Shown: piece by piece, positions 17,772 through 27,059 of the stretch
How the letters are laid out: each line of letters begins with the position of its first letter
Numbering within the stretch: the first letter of the stretch is position 1
Assembly (NCBI GenBank): GCA_001899635.1
Contig: MKVQ01000042.1
Location: 1 to 64,000 of the forward strand
Reading direction: 5' to 3'
Length of the DNA: 64,000 bases
From: Myxococcales bacterium 68-20
GTDB taxonomy: Bacteria; Myxococcota_A; Polyangia; Polyangiales; Polyangiaceae
The notes under the pieces: generated by a model
The model's database searches: none
Told to the model about the DNA's origin: nothing
What the model saw: the letters and a program-made list of their open reading frames with translations, nothing else
Position numbers and translations under genes: made by a program

Positions 17772-20030
17772 ATGACTGCCAAGCCTCTTCGTGTCCTCAT
17801 CGTGGAGGATTGCGAGCCCGACGCGATCCTCACGCTGCGCGCGCTTCGAGCCGCAGGCTACTCACCGGACCACAAGCGCGTCGAGACGAGCGAGGCGCTC
17901 ATCGACGCTCTCGCGAACGAGACGTGGTCGGTCATCCTCTGTGACTACTCCCTACCCTCGCTCGACGCTCCTACTGCACTGGCGATCGTGAAGGAGTGCA
18001 ACAAGGACATTCCGTTCATCATCGTCTCGGGTACCGTCGGCGAGGAAGCCGCGATCGCTGCCATGCGCGACGGCGCGAACGACTACTTCCTGAAAGGACG
18101 GCTCGCCCGCCTCGGCTCCAGCATCGAACGCGAGCTTCGTGACGCCGACGAGCGACGGCGACGACGCGAGGCCGAGGAGGCCGTCGCCCAAGGACGCGAA
18201 CGGTTTCGTCTGATCGTCGAAAACTCGTCCGACTTCGTCTCGATCGTCGATGCCGAGGGGACGGTGCGATACCAGAGCCCGACGATCGAGCGCGTGCTCG
18301 GCCACGACGCGAGCGCCGTCACGGGCTCCGCCTTCATCGACCTGGTCCACCCGGAGGACCGCGCGGAGGTGAGGCACGTCTTCGAGGAAGTGATGGCGTC
18401 CGCCGGATCAACGCTGCGGGTGGAGTTCCGCGCGAGCGATAGCCAAGGGCTATGGCATCCGATGGAGAGCGTCTGTCACAACCGCGTCGACGATCCAGAC
18501 GTTCTTGGGCTCATCATGAGCACGCGGGACATCAGCGAGCGCAATGCCGCGGCGGAGGCCCAGCGCGCGCTCCTACGAGCCGAGCTCGTCAGTCGAACCA
18601 AGAGCGCCTTCCTCGCCAACATGAGCCACGAGCTGCGTACTCCGCTCAACGCCATCATTGGCTTCTCGGAGCTCATGGAACAGGGACTCGCCGGCCCGCT
18701 TTCGGAACGGCAACGCGAGTACGTAGGAAGCGTCGTCCAGAGCGGTCGCCACCTCCTCAGCCTCGTGAATGACATCCTCGACCTGTCGAAGATCGAGGCC
18801 GGCCGGATGGATCTCGATCGCGAATGGATCCCGCTCGAGACCGTCGTCGAAGCGGTCGCTGGCCCCACGATGGCGCTCGCGCTCAAGCGAGACCTGCTGC
18901 TCTTGACCTCAGTGAGCGAGGACCTGCCCGATGTCTTCGTCGATCCGCTGCGGTTGAAGCAGGTGCTGTACAACGTGCTGTCGAACGCGATCAAGTTCAC
19001 GCCGCCACGCGGCTGTGTCGAGCTGAGGGCGGATCAGAAGGAGGGCGCGATCGAGATCACGGTGAGTGACACGGGGGTTGGCATCCGGTCCGAAGATCTG
19101 CCTCGCCTGTTCAGAGAGTTCGAGCAACTCGAGATGAGCGGTGAGAGGCCCGAGGGCACGGGTCTCGGGCTTGCCCTCACCAAGCGCTTGATCGAAATGC
19201 ACGGCGGCACGATCCGCATCGCCAGTGAGTACGGCAAGGGGACGACCGTCACGCTCACCCTGCCCGTCGTTCGGCGGGTCAACGCGTCCGAGATGCCTCG
19301 AGCCTCCGCGTCGGCCGACGCAGACGACATTCAGGTCCTCATCATCGAAGACGATGCCAGCGCGGCCGAGCTCCTCGCCGGTCACCTGCGCACTGCTGGC
19401 ACTGCCGTCGCGATCACGACGAACGGCGACGAAGCGCTTCGACTGGCCGTGAAGCTGAAGCCGCGTGCGATCACGCTCGACCTTCTCGTCCCGGGCGATG
19501 GCTGGACCATTTTGCGCAAGCTGAAGGAGGCCGAGGTGACATGCAAGATTCCAGTCCTGGTCATCTCGGTGCTCGACGAAGCACCACGAGCGCTGGCGCT
19601 CGGCGCTGCTGGCTACCTCGTGAAGCCGGTCACGCGTGATGCGCTGCTTCACGCCGTCGAGGGGATCGGCGTCCAGCTCCATCGCGTCGTCGGCGTCAGC
19701 GTGCTCCTCGTCGGAGACGATAGCGCGGAGCTACGAGACATCTGGGAGACTCTTCACGAGGTTGGTTGCCATGTCGAGCGGTCGGCCCGGCTAGCGCGGC
19801 CGATGACCGACACGCCGCTCGATATCGCCCTCGTGGTCGCGAGCGAGGGGGCACCCGTGACGCCCAACTCGTGCTCCGCGCTCTCGGTTCCCGTCATGCT
19901 CTTTGGTGCCGACGTCGACCAGGACGGCTTGTTCGCTCTTCGGCCCGAGGACATCCGCCGACCGGAGCTCCTCGTTCGCCGGCTCCGCGCCGTTCTCGAT
20001 CATCGGACTGGAGAGGCGGTGAGCTCGTGA
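17772..20030 (+). CDS. Hybrid sensor histidine kinase (REC-PAS-HisKA-HATPase-REC-degenerate REC)
   Basis: A 752-residue cytoplasmic protein without membrane segments. Order: receiver 1 (about 5-125, phospho-acceptor Asp58 in LCDYSLP), coiled segment, PAS (about 148-270), dimerisation/phosphotransfer domain with His286 in NMSHELRTPLN, ATPase domain (N-box NVLSNAIKF, DTGVGI, GTGLGLAL), receiver 2 (about 523-640, Asp near 570 in LDLLVP), and a third receiver-like domain (about 645-745) whose Asp position reads IALVV, so it is probably not phosphorylated. It heads three plus-strand genes with overlapping ends. Its input may be phosphorylation of receiver 1 or a ligand at PAS. Confidence 0.93.
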   Translation: MTAKPLRVLIVEDCEPDAILTLRALRAAGYSPDHKRVETSEALIDALANETWSVILCDYSLPSLDAPTALAIVKECNKDIPFIIVSGTVGEEAAIAAMRDGANDYFLKGRLARLGSSIERELRDADERRRRREAEEAVAQGRERFRLIVENSSDFVSIVDAEGTVRYQSPTIERVLGHDASAVTGSAFIDLVHPEDRAEVRHVFEEVMASAGSTLRVEFRASDSQGLWHPMESVCHNRVDDPDVLGLIMSTRDISERNAAAEAQRALLRAELVSRTKSAFLANMSHELRTPLNAIIGFSELMEQGLAGPLSERQREYVGSVVQSGRHLLSLVNDILDLSKIEAGRMDLDREWIPLETVVEAVAGPTMALALKRDLLLLTSVSEDLPDVFVDPLRLKQVLYNVLSNAIKFTPPRGCVELRADQKEGAIEITVSDTGVGIRSEDLPRLFREFEQLEMSGERPEGTGLGLALTKRLIEMHGGTIRIASEYGKGTTVTLTLPVVRRVNASEMPRASASADADDIQVLIIEDDASAAELLAGHLRTAGTAVAITTNGDEALRLAVKLKPRAITLDLLVPGDGWTILRKLKEAEVTCKIPVLVISVLDEAPRALALGAAGYLVKPVTRDALLHAVEGIGVQLHRVVGVSVLLVGDDSAELRDIWETLHEVGCHVERSARLARPMTDTPLDIALVVASEGAPVTPNSCSALSVPVMLFGADVDQDGLFALRPEDIRRPELLVRRLRAVLDHRTGEAVSS

Positions 20031-20407
20031 GTCGAATCCTCGTCGTCGAGGACCACCCGCTCAATCGACGGCTCGTCCGCGACATCCTCGAGTTCCACGG
20101 ACATGAGGTCGTCGAGGCGCACGATGTCTCCCAGGCGCACGCGCGGCTGAGCGAACATCGCGTTGAGCTCGTTCTGCTCGACGTTCAGATTCCGGGTGGA
20201 GGCGGTGAAGTCGTACTGCGTACGATCCGCAACGACCCCGCATTCTCGAAGCTTCCGGTGGTAGCCGTGACCGCCGCGGCGATGTCCGGCGACCGTGCGC
20301 GATTTCTCGCTGCCGGCTTCGACGGCTACATCAGCAAACCGATCGACACGAAGACGTTCGCTTCGGTCGTGGAAGGATTCATCGAGAAAGGGGGAACGAA
20401 TGGGTAG
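20027..20407 (+). CDS. Stand-alone response regulator receiver (CheY-like)
   Basis: A 126-residue single receiver domain: acidic pair VEDHP near the N-terminus, acceptor Asp52 in LLDVQIP, TAAAM and the conserved Lys in ISKPID. There is no output domain, so it acts by protein contact or as a phosphate shuttle. It resembles DivK-type shuttles in having LNRRLV after the acidic pair. The GTG start overlaps the stop of the hybrid kinase (GTGA), and its own end overlaps the next gene by 8 bases, so translation of all three is coupled. Confidence 0.88.
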   Translation: MSRILVVEDHPLNRRLVRDILEFHGHEVVEAHDVSQAHARLSEHRVELVLLDVQIPGGGGEVVLRTIRNDPAFSKLPVVAVTAAAMSGDRARFLAAGFDGYISKPIDTKTFASVVEGFIEKGGTNG

Positions 20408-21530
20408 TAGTCCACCGGCGCTCGGCAAGATCCTCGTTGTCGACGACAACCGCCACAACCGGCTCATCGCCGAAGCAAGGCTTGTCGCCGGGGGCTATTC
20501 CGCGGTGACGGTGGAGAGTGGGGCAGCTGCGCTCGCCGCGTTCGAAAAGGAATCGTTCGAGCTCGTCCTGCTCGACATTCTCATGCCCGAGATGGACGGC
20601 TTCGAGACGTGTCGTCGGCTGCGGGCATTGCCCGACGGTGATGACGTACCGATCGTGTTCCTGACGGCGCTCAACGACCTCGTAACGCACGAGCAGGCCC
20701 TGGAGGTCGGAGCGGACGACTTCCTCGGTAAACCCCTCAACGGCACCGAGCTCCTCATTCGCGTGCGCTCGCTGATCCGGATCAAGAGGCTCCAGGATGA
20801 CCTGAGGAAAGAGCGCGACAGGCTCATTCAGGTTCAGCGCCAAAAGGAAGAGCTCTCCGCTCTCCTCGTCCACGACTTGAAGAACCCGCTGGCGAGCATC
20901 CTGGCAAACAGCAACTTCGTCAGCGAGGACCCGTCACTCGAGAACCCCCTGCGCGAGGCGATGCACGACATCCTCACGTCGGCGACGACGATGCATCGAA
21001 TGGTCGTCAACCTGCTCGATATCAACCGGAGCGAAGAGGGGCTGCTCGTCCTCAATCGTGGGGCGATCGATCCGGCGGCGCTGATCGATGACCTCCACCA
21101 CCAGGCTCGTCGCCGGCTTGCCAACCGGGATCAACAGATGGTCGTCGGGTGTATGGGCTCGCGGAAGATCGACGGCGATCGCGAGCTGATCTTTCGCATT
21201 CTCGACAATCTGCTCGACAACTGCATGAAGTACACGCCGAGCCGAGGGACGATCTGGATCGATGTAAGCGACGTCGGTCCGGGCGACATCGAGCTCCGGG
21301 TTCGCGACGAGGGGAAAGGCATTCCCGCCGACTACCGTGAACGGATCTTCGACAAGTTCGTCCAGGTCGAGCGCGATGCCCGCGCCCACGTGCGGACGAG
21401 TCATGGCCTTGGGCTCGTCTTCTGCCGACTCGCGACCGAGGCTCACGGCGGGAAGATCTGGGTCGAGGAGAACCGCCCGCGTGGCAGTAGCTTCTGTGTG
21501 CGACTGCCGGCGGTGACGTCAGTGTGCTGA
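20400..21530 (+). CDS. REC-histidine kinase fusion
   Basis: A 376-residue protein with an N-terminal receiver (Asp59 in LLDILMPEMDG, Lys in LGKPLNG), a helical linker (RLQDDLRKERDRLIQVQRQ), a phosphotransfer helix with His near 158 in VHDLKNPL, and an ATPase domain (LDNLLDNCMKYTP, DEGKGIP, SHGLGLVF). The HDLKNPL form is typical of kinases regulated by their own receiver. No sensor domain is present; the input is presumably a phosphorelay from the upstream genes. ATG at 20400 overlaps the preceding gene. Its 3' end overlaps the convergent HD-GYP gene by 12 bases. Confidence 0.9.
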   Translation: MGSSPPALGKILVVDDNRHNRLIAEARLVAGGYSAVTVESGAAALAAFEKESFELVLLDILMPEMDGFETCRRLRALPDGDDVPIVFLTALNDLVTHEQALEVGADDFLGKPLNGTELLIRVRSLIRIKRLQDDLRKERDRLIQVQRQKEELSALLVHDLKNPLASILANSNFVSEDPSLENPLREAMHDILTSATTMHRMVVNLLDINRSEEGLLVLNRGAIDPAALIDDLHHQARRRLANRDQQMVVGCMGSRKIDGDRELIFRILDNLLDNCMKYTPSRGTIWIDVSDVGPGDIELRVRDEGKGIPADYRERIFDKFVQVERDARAHVRTSHGLGLVFCRLATEAHGGKIWVEENRPRGSSFCVRLPAVTSVC

Positions 21531-22511
21531 GTGTCCCAGGGCCACCCACTCCTGCGGCGGGATCCGGAAGAAGGCCTCGTGAACCTCCGCATCGAACTGG
21601 GAGCCTACATTCGCGGCAATCTCTTCGCGCGCGTGCTGATCGCTGCGTGGTTTGCGGTAGGGGCCTCCGCGAACGATCGACTCGTAGGTGTCGGCGATCT
21701 GGAAGATTCGGGCTTCGATCGGAATGGCCGCGCGCGCGAGTCGACGAGGATACCCGCGGCCGTCGCAGCGCTCGTGATGACATCGCACGATGGGAATCGC
21801 TCGCCGCAGCGCCGGCAATTCGGAGAGGAGCGCTGCGCCGCGCTCGGGATGGGAATGGATCTCGTTCCACTCCAGTTCGTCGAGTCGGCCAGGCTTGAGG
21901 AACACAGCATCACGGATGTCGATCTGGCCAATGTCGTGCAGGAGCGCGCCGAGCTCGACATCGAGCTGCCGTGCCGGCGAGAGCTGAAGCTCGGAAGCAA
22001 GACGTCGCGACCACGCGGCCACGCGCTCGCAGTGCTCGACGGTCTCGTACTCGGGGCGGGCCAGTGCGCTGACGATCGTGCGGGCGAGCCGGCGCGCGTC
22101 GTCGGCGATCGCCGCCTCGTCCATCTCCAGGCGCCCTGTGAGGAGCTCTCTTAGAATTGGAACGAGCCGGGTCGAGAGGTCGCTCTTCCCGACAAACCCG
22201 TGAACGGCGTACGGCACGCTCAGCGCGGTGATGCGCGTGAAGTCCGTCTGGCTCGTCAGCAGTATCCTCGCCGTGCGCGGAGCTGCCTGCGCCGCCATGG
22301 CAAGAACGACGTCGCCTCCCATCTCCGGCATGAGAAGATCGGAGACGAGCGCGTCGACCGGCTCCCGAAGCACCAGAGCCAGCGCTTCCTTCGGCGCCGA
22401 GGTCGCCGTGACGCGAAAGCCGGCCGCGACGAGCGTTCGTTCCAGGGTACGAAGCATCTGCTCGTCATCGTCGAGGCAGACGACGTGTTTTCCAGCAATG
22501 AGGTTCTGCAT
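21519..22511 (-). CDS. REC-HD-GYP response regulator (predicted c-di-GMP phosphodiesterase)
   Basis: A 330-residue regulator. The receiver occupies about 7-125 (Asp58 in VSDLLMPEMGG); its conserved Lys lies in GFVGKSD. The HD-GYP domain follows with HCERVAAWS, LLHDIGQIDI, HSHPERGAALL and CHHERCDGRGYP, the last being a full HHExxDGxGYP signature. Such RpfG-like proteins hydrolyse c-di-GMP to pGpG or GMP when activated by phosphorylation. It is the last of three minus-strand genes that converge on the kinase genes, and is probably phosphorylated by one of them. Confidence 0.92.
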   Translation of the reverse strand: MQNLIAGKHVVCLDDDEQMLRTLERTLVAAGFRVTATSAPKEALALVLREPVDALVSDLLMPEMGGDVVLAMAAQAAPRTARILLTSQTDFTRITALSVPYAVHGFVGKSDLSTRLVPILRELLTGRLEMDEAAIADDARRLARTIVSALARPEYETVEHCERVAAWSRRLASELQLSPARQLDVELGALLHDIGQIDIRDAVFLKPGRLDELEWNEIHSHPERGAALLSELPALRRAIPIVRCHHERCDGRGYPRRLARAAIPIEARIFQIADTYESIVRGGPYRKPRSDQHAREEIAANVGSQFDAEVHEAFFRIPPQEWVALGHSAH

Positions 22512-22528
22512 GAGTCCTCGATAAGCGG

Positions 22529-22924
22529 TTACTCGCCGAGCACCGTGGACACGGCGCGCTGAAGAAGCTCGGTGTCGAACGGCTTCGTCACGTAGAGCGT
22601 CGTCCCGACATCGAGGCCACGGAGGTAGTCGTCCTCCGTGTCACGGGATGTCAAAAGGACGACCGGAAGCTGCGCGTACCGTTCGTACGTTGGATCCGCG
22701 CGGAGCTTCCGGCAGAACTCGAACCCATCCGTGTTGGGCATGTTCACGTCGCAGATTGCCAGGGCCAATCGGTCGGACAGTTGCGCTAGACCTTCGTCAC
22801 CGTCCGCTGCCTCGATGGTCTCATACTCGACGAAGCGAGTTGCCAAGAACCGAATGATGCTCCGGCGCGTCTCCGGTTCGTCGTCGATGACGAGGATGGT
22901 GTCGCGAACGTTGCGGTTGGCCAT
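22529..22924 (-). CDS. Stand-alone response regulator receiver
   Basis: A 131-residue single-domain receiver: VIDDEPE acidic pair, Asp59 in ICDVNMPNTDG, LLTSRD, and the conserved Lys in YVTKPFD. No output domain. It sits between the REC-EAL gene (stop 5 bases upstream) and the REC-HD-GYP gene (17 bases downstream), so all three are almost certainly co-transcribed. It could serve as a phosphate sink or shuttle for the two phosphodiesterase regulators. Confidence 0.88.
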   Translation of the reverse strand: MANRNVRDTILVIDDEPETRRSIIRFLATRFVEYETIEAADGDEGLAQLSDRLALAICDVNMPNTDGFEFCRKLRADPTYERYAQLPVVLLTSRDTEDDYLRGLDVGTTLYVTKPFDTELLQRAVSTVLGE

Positions 22925-22928
22925 GGCC

Positions 22929-24089
22929 TCACCACTCGACTCCGGGGAAAGGCTTCCCCGGACGGGCGTACAGATACCCCTGATGGATCGAGCAGCCGAG
23001 CTCGACGATGGTGTTCCGCTCCTCGGCTGTCTCGACGCCCTCGACCACCATCATGATGCCGAGGTCGCGACAGACTGACGCTATCGATGCCACGAGCTTC
23101 TGCTTGACGGGCAGCCGTTGGACGTCGCGCGTGAGCGACATGTCGATCTTGACGATGTCGGGCTCGAGCTGCGCAAAGCTGGTCAGACCTGCGAATCCGG
23201 CGCCGAGGTCGTCGATCGCGATTCGGAAGCCGAGCTCGCGAAGGCGAGCTATCCGCTCCTTCAGGTCGGCGATCTCGTCAACCGCTCCGCGCTCCGTGAT
23301 CTCGAGGACGACGCGGCGGGCATGCTTAGTGAGCGGCGCGCCCGACGCGTAGAGGGTCTCGTCGAGAAGGTCGCGGACATGAAGGTTCATGAATACGTCG
23401 ACGTCGGGAGAGACCGCGAGCGTCTCGCTCACGAGCTCCCGCACCCTTCGCCCGACATCCTCGCAACGATCAAGACGTTCGGCGGCACGGAGGATCGCCC
23501 CGGGAAACGGCAGCGAGGGTTCGCTCGTTCGCATGAGCGCCTCGTAGGCGAGGACCTTCCGCTCGGCGACGGAGACGATGGGCTGATACGCCATCCACAT
23601 GCCCGCCAGCGCACGTCCGAGACTGGAATGAAGCCCGGCTCGGTCACCCCCTGGCAGAACGTCACCACCGAGGTGGAGGTGCGCCGCACGTCTCAGCTTC
23701 GTCCACCCGTAGAGACGGACGGCGCGCTGAGTCTCGCGGACGAGCATGTCCGACGCGACGGGCTTGATCAAATAACGAAAGGCACCGTGGTGCACGGCCT
23801 CGGCTGCGGTGCTGACGCTCGGCTCTGCCGTGACGAGAAGAATGGGCAAGTCGAGGTCGATCTCGCGCGCGGCTTTCAGGAGGGCAAGGCCGTCCATCCC
23901 CGGCATCGCGATATCGCTGATGACCGCATCGAGGTTTCCCGCCTTGATGCGCTCGACCGCCTGGACTCCATCCGCTGCCGTTTCGACCACGTACCCGGCG
24001 CGGAGGAGAAGACGCTCGTGTGCGCGAACGAGCTCAGGGTCGTCGTCGACTACGAGAACGTAACCCTTGGGCTCCTCGAGTGGTCTCAT
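22929..24089 (-). CDS. REC-EAL response regulator (predicted c-di-GMP phosphodiesterase)
   Basis: A 386-residue protein with a receiver (Asp59 in ISDIAMPGMDG, Lys in LIKPVAS) and a C-terminal EAL domain. Key catalytic and metal-binding positions are present: YEALMR, NLHVRD, LEITERG, IAIDDLGAGFAGL, VKIDMSL and VVEGVET, so it should hydrolyse c-di-GMP to pGpG. The start at 24089 is supported by GGAGGA four bases upstream. It is the first gene of the minus-strand trio. No GGDEF domain is present in the protein or in the cluster. Confidence 0.92.
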   Translation of the reverse strand: MRPLEEPKGYVLVVDDDPELVRAHERLLLRAGYVVETAADGVQAVERIKAGNLDAVISDIAMPGMDGLALLKAAREIDLDLPILLVTAEPSVSTAAEAVHHGAFRYLIKPVASDMLVRETQRAVRLYGWTKLRRAAHLHLGGDVLPGGDRAGLHSSLGRALAGMWMAYQPIVSVAERKVLAYEALMRTSEPSLPFPGAILRAAERLDRCEDVGRRVRELVSETLAVSPDVDVFMNLHVRDLLDETLYASGAPLTKHARRVVLEITERGAVDEIADLKERIARLRELGFRIAIDDLGAGFAGLTSFAQLEPDIVKIDMSLTRDVQRLPVKQKLVASIASVCRDLGIMMVVEGVETAEERNTIVELGCSIHQGYLYARPGKPFPGVEW

Positions 24090-24649
24090 CAAGTCCTCCG
24101 GATCATGCAATTGGCTGAAAACACAAAACTCGAGGGTATCCGGGTGCGAGGAGCGACGAGAACAGCAAACGTCTGGGCGCGCGCAATTCGTCGCACCTAC
24201 GAATACCGGAGGCGCCCGCAGGCTGCGGGCTACTCTAGAGCTTTCACCAACCCGAGCCCGCCGCGACACTGCGTCGCGACACCGCATCGCCCACCGAACC
24301 CGTCATCGGCGTAAGCGGGTCGGCCGTCGGCGTGCCCTCGCGTCCTCGTGCCATGCGGAGAACGGCAAGATGGCGCTCGAGTCCTCAGCGCGAACGAAGA
24401 CGCCGACCTCCTTCGCGGGCAAGGCCCGGCCAGCGATGGTCATGCGGAAACGTCGAAGGCCTCGCTCTCCGTCTTGCCTTTGCGCGACCGGGCTGTCCAT
24501 CGCCGGGCTCGTCCTCGCGGCCGTCGTCGCGCACCTCTCGGCTCGCGTTGCGACCTGGGAGGACGTGAGGCGCCGCGGAGCGGGAAAGGAGCCCGTCTTC
24601 ACGGCGCTTGGCAGATGAAGCGTCGTCGAGGAGCGGCTCCTCGCGCCGG
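24090..24649. other. Right edge of the signalling island, with repeat copy B
   Basis: Upstream region of the REC-EAL gene. Its AT-richer part near 24110-24140 may hold that gene's promoter. The middle (about 24300-24500) has no convincing gene; a short minus-strand frame exists but resembles nothing. The last 118 bases of coding-like DNA are the duplicated PAP2 3' end, annotated separately. The phospholipase D gene ends just after it. Confidence 0.5.
24501..24618 (+). pseudogene. Remnant of a PAP2 gene 3' end (direct repeat copy B)
   Basis: The 118 bases encode AGLVLAAVVAHLSARVATWE and the rest of the PAP2 C-terminus through the stop codon, 96.6 percent identical to 17335-17452 by direct comparison (four substitutions). 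No start codon, catalytic motif or upstream homology is present, so it is a non-functional fragment. It most likely arose by duplication when the DNA between the copies was inserted, or it is the residue of a second PAP2 gene. Confidence 0.85.
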
Positions 24650-26728
24650 TCAGGTCGTGTCCGGGCCGACGGTCGCGAGCAGACACCGCGTGGGCGCAGC
24701 GAGCGGGTAGTAGAAGCCGTTCGGCGCCTGGATGGCGCGTTGCGGATCCTTGTTCGCAAGCTGGCGGCGGGCGTTCTCCTGCGCGACGCCACGGATGTGC
24801 GCGAACCACACGTTCGCATCGTCGGTGTCGGGCACGTCGGGCGCGAGGCTCGCGAGCATGCGGCGGCGGGAGGCGGTCACGAACCCACGGTCGAGGACCG
24901 CCGCGTTCAGCTCGTGCTCGTAGACGAGACCGCGGTTGTTCTTGTTCGCCGACCCGACGCTCATGAAGACGTCGTCGACGACCAGCATCTTCGCGTGCAC
25001 GTCGATGGGCACGTACGCGTCCGAGCGACCAAGCGAGGGGTCGTACGTGTTCAGCATCAGGTACGCGAAGCGGTCGGAGTAGCGCTGCGCGAAGAACGCG
25101 TGGGCCTTGCGCGTCTGGTTGCAGCCCGGATCGCTCATGGTCACGGGCTTCGTCACCACGACGAGCTTCAGCTCCGACCTCTCGTCCATCCGCCGCGCGA
25201 GCTCGTCGTGCAGCATCGGCATCCGGAAGTACTGATCCTCGATGTAGATGAAGCGCTCCGCCTTCCGCACGGCGTTGAACCACGTCTCGGCGATCGCGTA
25301 CTCGTGGTACGGGGCCGGCATGGTGGCGGTGACCTGCACCGTCACGCCGCCCTTCGGCCTCCGGTCGCCGTCGAGCTCTCCCATCGGCGCTCGGCCGGCG
25401 GAGTCGGCGGCGCGGGTCGCGACGAGGTTGTTCCACCGGCGCTCGAAGACGTCGATCGCGTCGGCCACCGACGGACCGTCGATCCGCAGCATGTAGTCCT
25501 TGCGCGGGCCGGGGTCGGTCGGCGTGCACCCCTCGCATCCTTGCTTCGCGGCCTCACGCTCGGCGGCCGTCGCATCGAACTCCAGGCGCCGCGGCTCGAA
25601 CGCCTTGTGCTCGGACGTATCCCAGTCCGTGGCGCGCAGGTTCATCCCGCCGATGTACGCGGTCGTGCCGTCGACGACGGAGAACTTCTGGTGCACGCTG
25701 GCGAGGTCGACGAGCGAGGTCAGCTCGACATCGTGGCTCGGGACCGTCGACGGGATCGGCACGTCGGTGTCGAGCGCTGCGGACGGATCATACGAGGCGC
25801 TCTTCTTCACGCGCTCGTTGAAGCTCACCGGCGGCACCTCGAACCGGAAGCGGCCGCGGCTGTCGTTGCCCTCACGCATGAACAGGAAGTTTGGATCGTT
25901 CGCGTGCTTGCGAAGGCCGGCATCGGAGCTCATCCAGGAGGCGAGGCTCACGCTCCCGAGGAACTGGCCGACCAGCACGCGCTTCTGCGCAGGCGACGCC
26001 TCGAGCGTCGCGAGGATCGTGTTCTTCTCCCGGTGACGCTCGGCGAGGAACGGGTTGTCGCGAACGAGCTCGAACGTCGAGTCCCACCACCACGTCGACG
26101 CGAGCACGCTCGATCGTGCTTCGAGCAGGCGATCGTGGACGTTCCGCCACGCCTCGTCGCCGTTCATGAGGAGCTTGACGGCGTTGCCGCGTCGCGCGGG
26201 GCGCCCCTGCGCCGAGAACCACTCGTGCCGGAGACCGACGAAGAGATCGTGACCGGGCAGCGTGCGCGTGCGCAGCGCCTTGCGACCATGGGCGATGCTG
26301 ACGCCGGCTCGACCGCCGTCCGGTCCCGTCGACGCCTCGCGCACCTCGAGGTTCGTTCCGTCGTACGCGACGGTGAGCGTGAGCGACACGTGATCGGGCG
26401 AGCCGATGTCGACGGCGTAGGTCCCCGGATCGGTGCCGAGCAGGACGCGGAGCGTCTCCGGGGAGTCGCCCTGCTGGGTCGCGGCGGTGATGGGCCGACC
26501 GTCACGCTTGACGATGACGGTCTTCCTCTCGAGGGGCTGCGCCCAGATGTCGAGCACGTGCAGATCGACGACGGCCGCGGCGGTCGCCTCGGAGACCGAA
26601 TCACCCGCCGAGTCGGCGTCGTCCTCGAAGGGCGAAGCGCACGCGGCCGAGGAAGTCGCTCCGACGAAGAGGAGCATGCTGGCTGCGAGGCGAAGTCCCG
26701 TCCCTCGATTCGACACCCGCGGATTCAT
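24650..26728 (-). CDS. Phospholipase D-like secreted lipoprotein
   Basis: A 692-residue protein with two HKD active-site motifs: HQKFSVVD (about residue 344) and HAKMLVVD (about 576), each with the HxKxxxxD pattern and a following Gly-Gly or Gly-Ser-Asn. These enzymes use two His to cleave or transfer phosphatidyl groups. Residues 1-30 are a signal peptide ending SSAAC, with a relaxed lipobox. The first 150 residues after it are a beta-rich region that may bind a surface. Bacterial secreted PLDs act as phospholipases or toxins. It stands alone; the ATG at 26728 is chosen because upstream residues are non-coding in character. Confidence 0.88.
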   Translation of the reverse strand: MNPRVSNRGTGLRLAASMLLFVGATSSAACASPFEDDADSAGDSVSEATAAAVVDLHVLDIWAQPLERKTVIVKRDGRPITAATQQGDSPETLRVLLGTDPGTYAVDIGSPDHVSLTLTVAYDGTNLEVREASTGPDGGRAGVSIAHGRKALRTRTLPGHDLFVGLRHEWFSAQGRPARRGNAVKLLMNGDEAWRNVHDRLLEARSSVLASTWWWDSTFELVRDNPFLAERHREKNTILATLEASPAQKRVLVGQFLGSVSLASWMSSDAGLRKHANDPNFLFMREGNDSRGRFRFEVPPVSFNERVKKSASYDPSAALDTDVPIPSTVPSHDVELTSLVDLASVHQKFSVVDGTTAYIGGMNLRATDWDTSEHKAFEPRRLEFDATAAEREAAKQGCEGCTPTDPGPRKDYMLRIDGPSVADAIDVFERRWNNLVATRAADSAGRAPMGELDGDRRPKGGVTVQVTATMPAPYHEYAIAETWFNAVRKAERFIYIEDQYFRMPMLHDELARRMDERSELKLVVVTKPVTMSDPGCNQTRKAHAFFAQRYSDRFAYLMLNTYDPSLGRSDAYVPIDVHAKMLVVDDVFMSVGSANKNNRGLVYEHELNAAVLDRGFVTASRRRMLASLAPDVPDTDDANVWFAHIRGVAQENARRQLANKDPQRAIQAPNGFYYPLAAPTRCLLATVGPDTT

Positions 26729-27059
26729 GCAGGTGCCCCGAGCACCCGGCGTGCCGCCGAAAGACCGCACCCTCGCAGCTCCCCGAGCCACGTCGCCCCC
26801 ACCCATATCCGACGTCATCCCACACCCTTGTACGACGCCAACGTCGTGCCGCCAACCATCGTCGCGTCGATCGAGAGAGCCGCGCCGAGAAAGGGCGGGG
26901 GACGAAGGATCCACCTCACGGGGTCATCGGAACGCTCCGACGAGCTCCAGGACGACGGGCAACATCGATCCAAACGGACGCCAGGCCTCGCCCCGCAAGG
27001 GACATCGCCGGCCTCGCTCCGGACGCAGGGCGCGGCATCGCAAGTGCATCGCCGTCGTC
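26729..27059. other. Divergent intergenic region (PLD / ESEPND lipoprotein)
   Basis: A 331-base region between the divergent phospholipase D and lipoprotein genes that should contain both promoters. I see no clear hexamers, repeats or gene. Confidence 0.4.

Noticed and set aside
24303-24500. Short minus-strand frame next to repeat copy B
   Set aside because: It shows no similarity to anything, no ribosome-binding site and poor composition; left as non-coding.
17453-24500. Signalling island as a classic transposon or integrative element
   Set aside because: No transposase, integrase, tRNA target or terminal inverted repeats are seen; only the direct repeat supports mobility.
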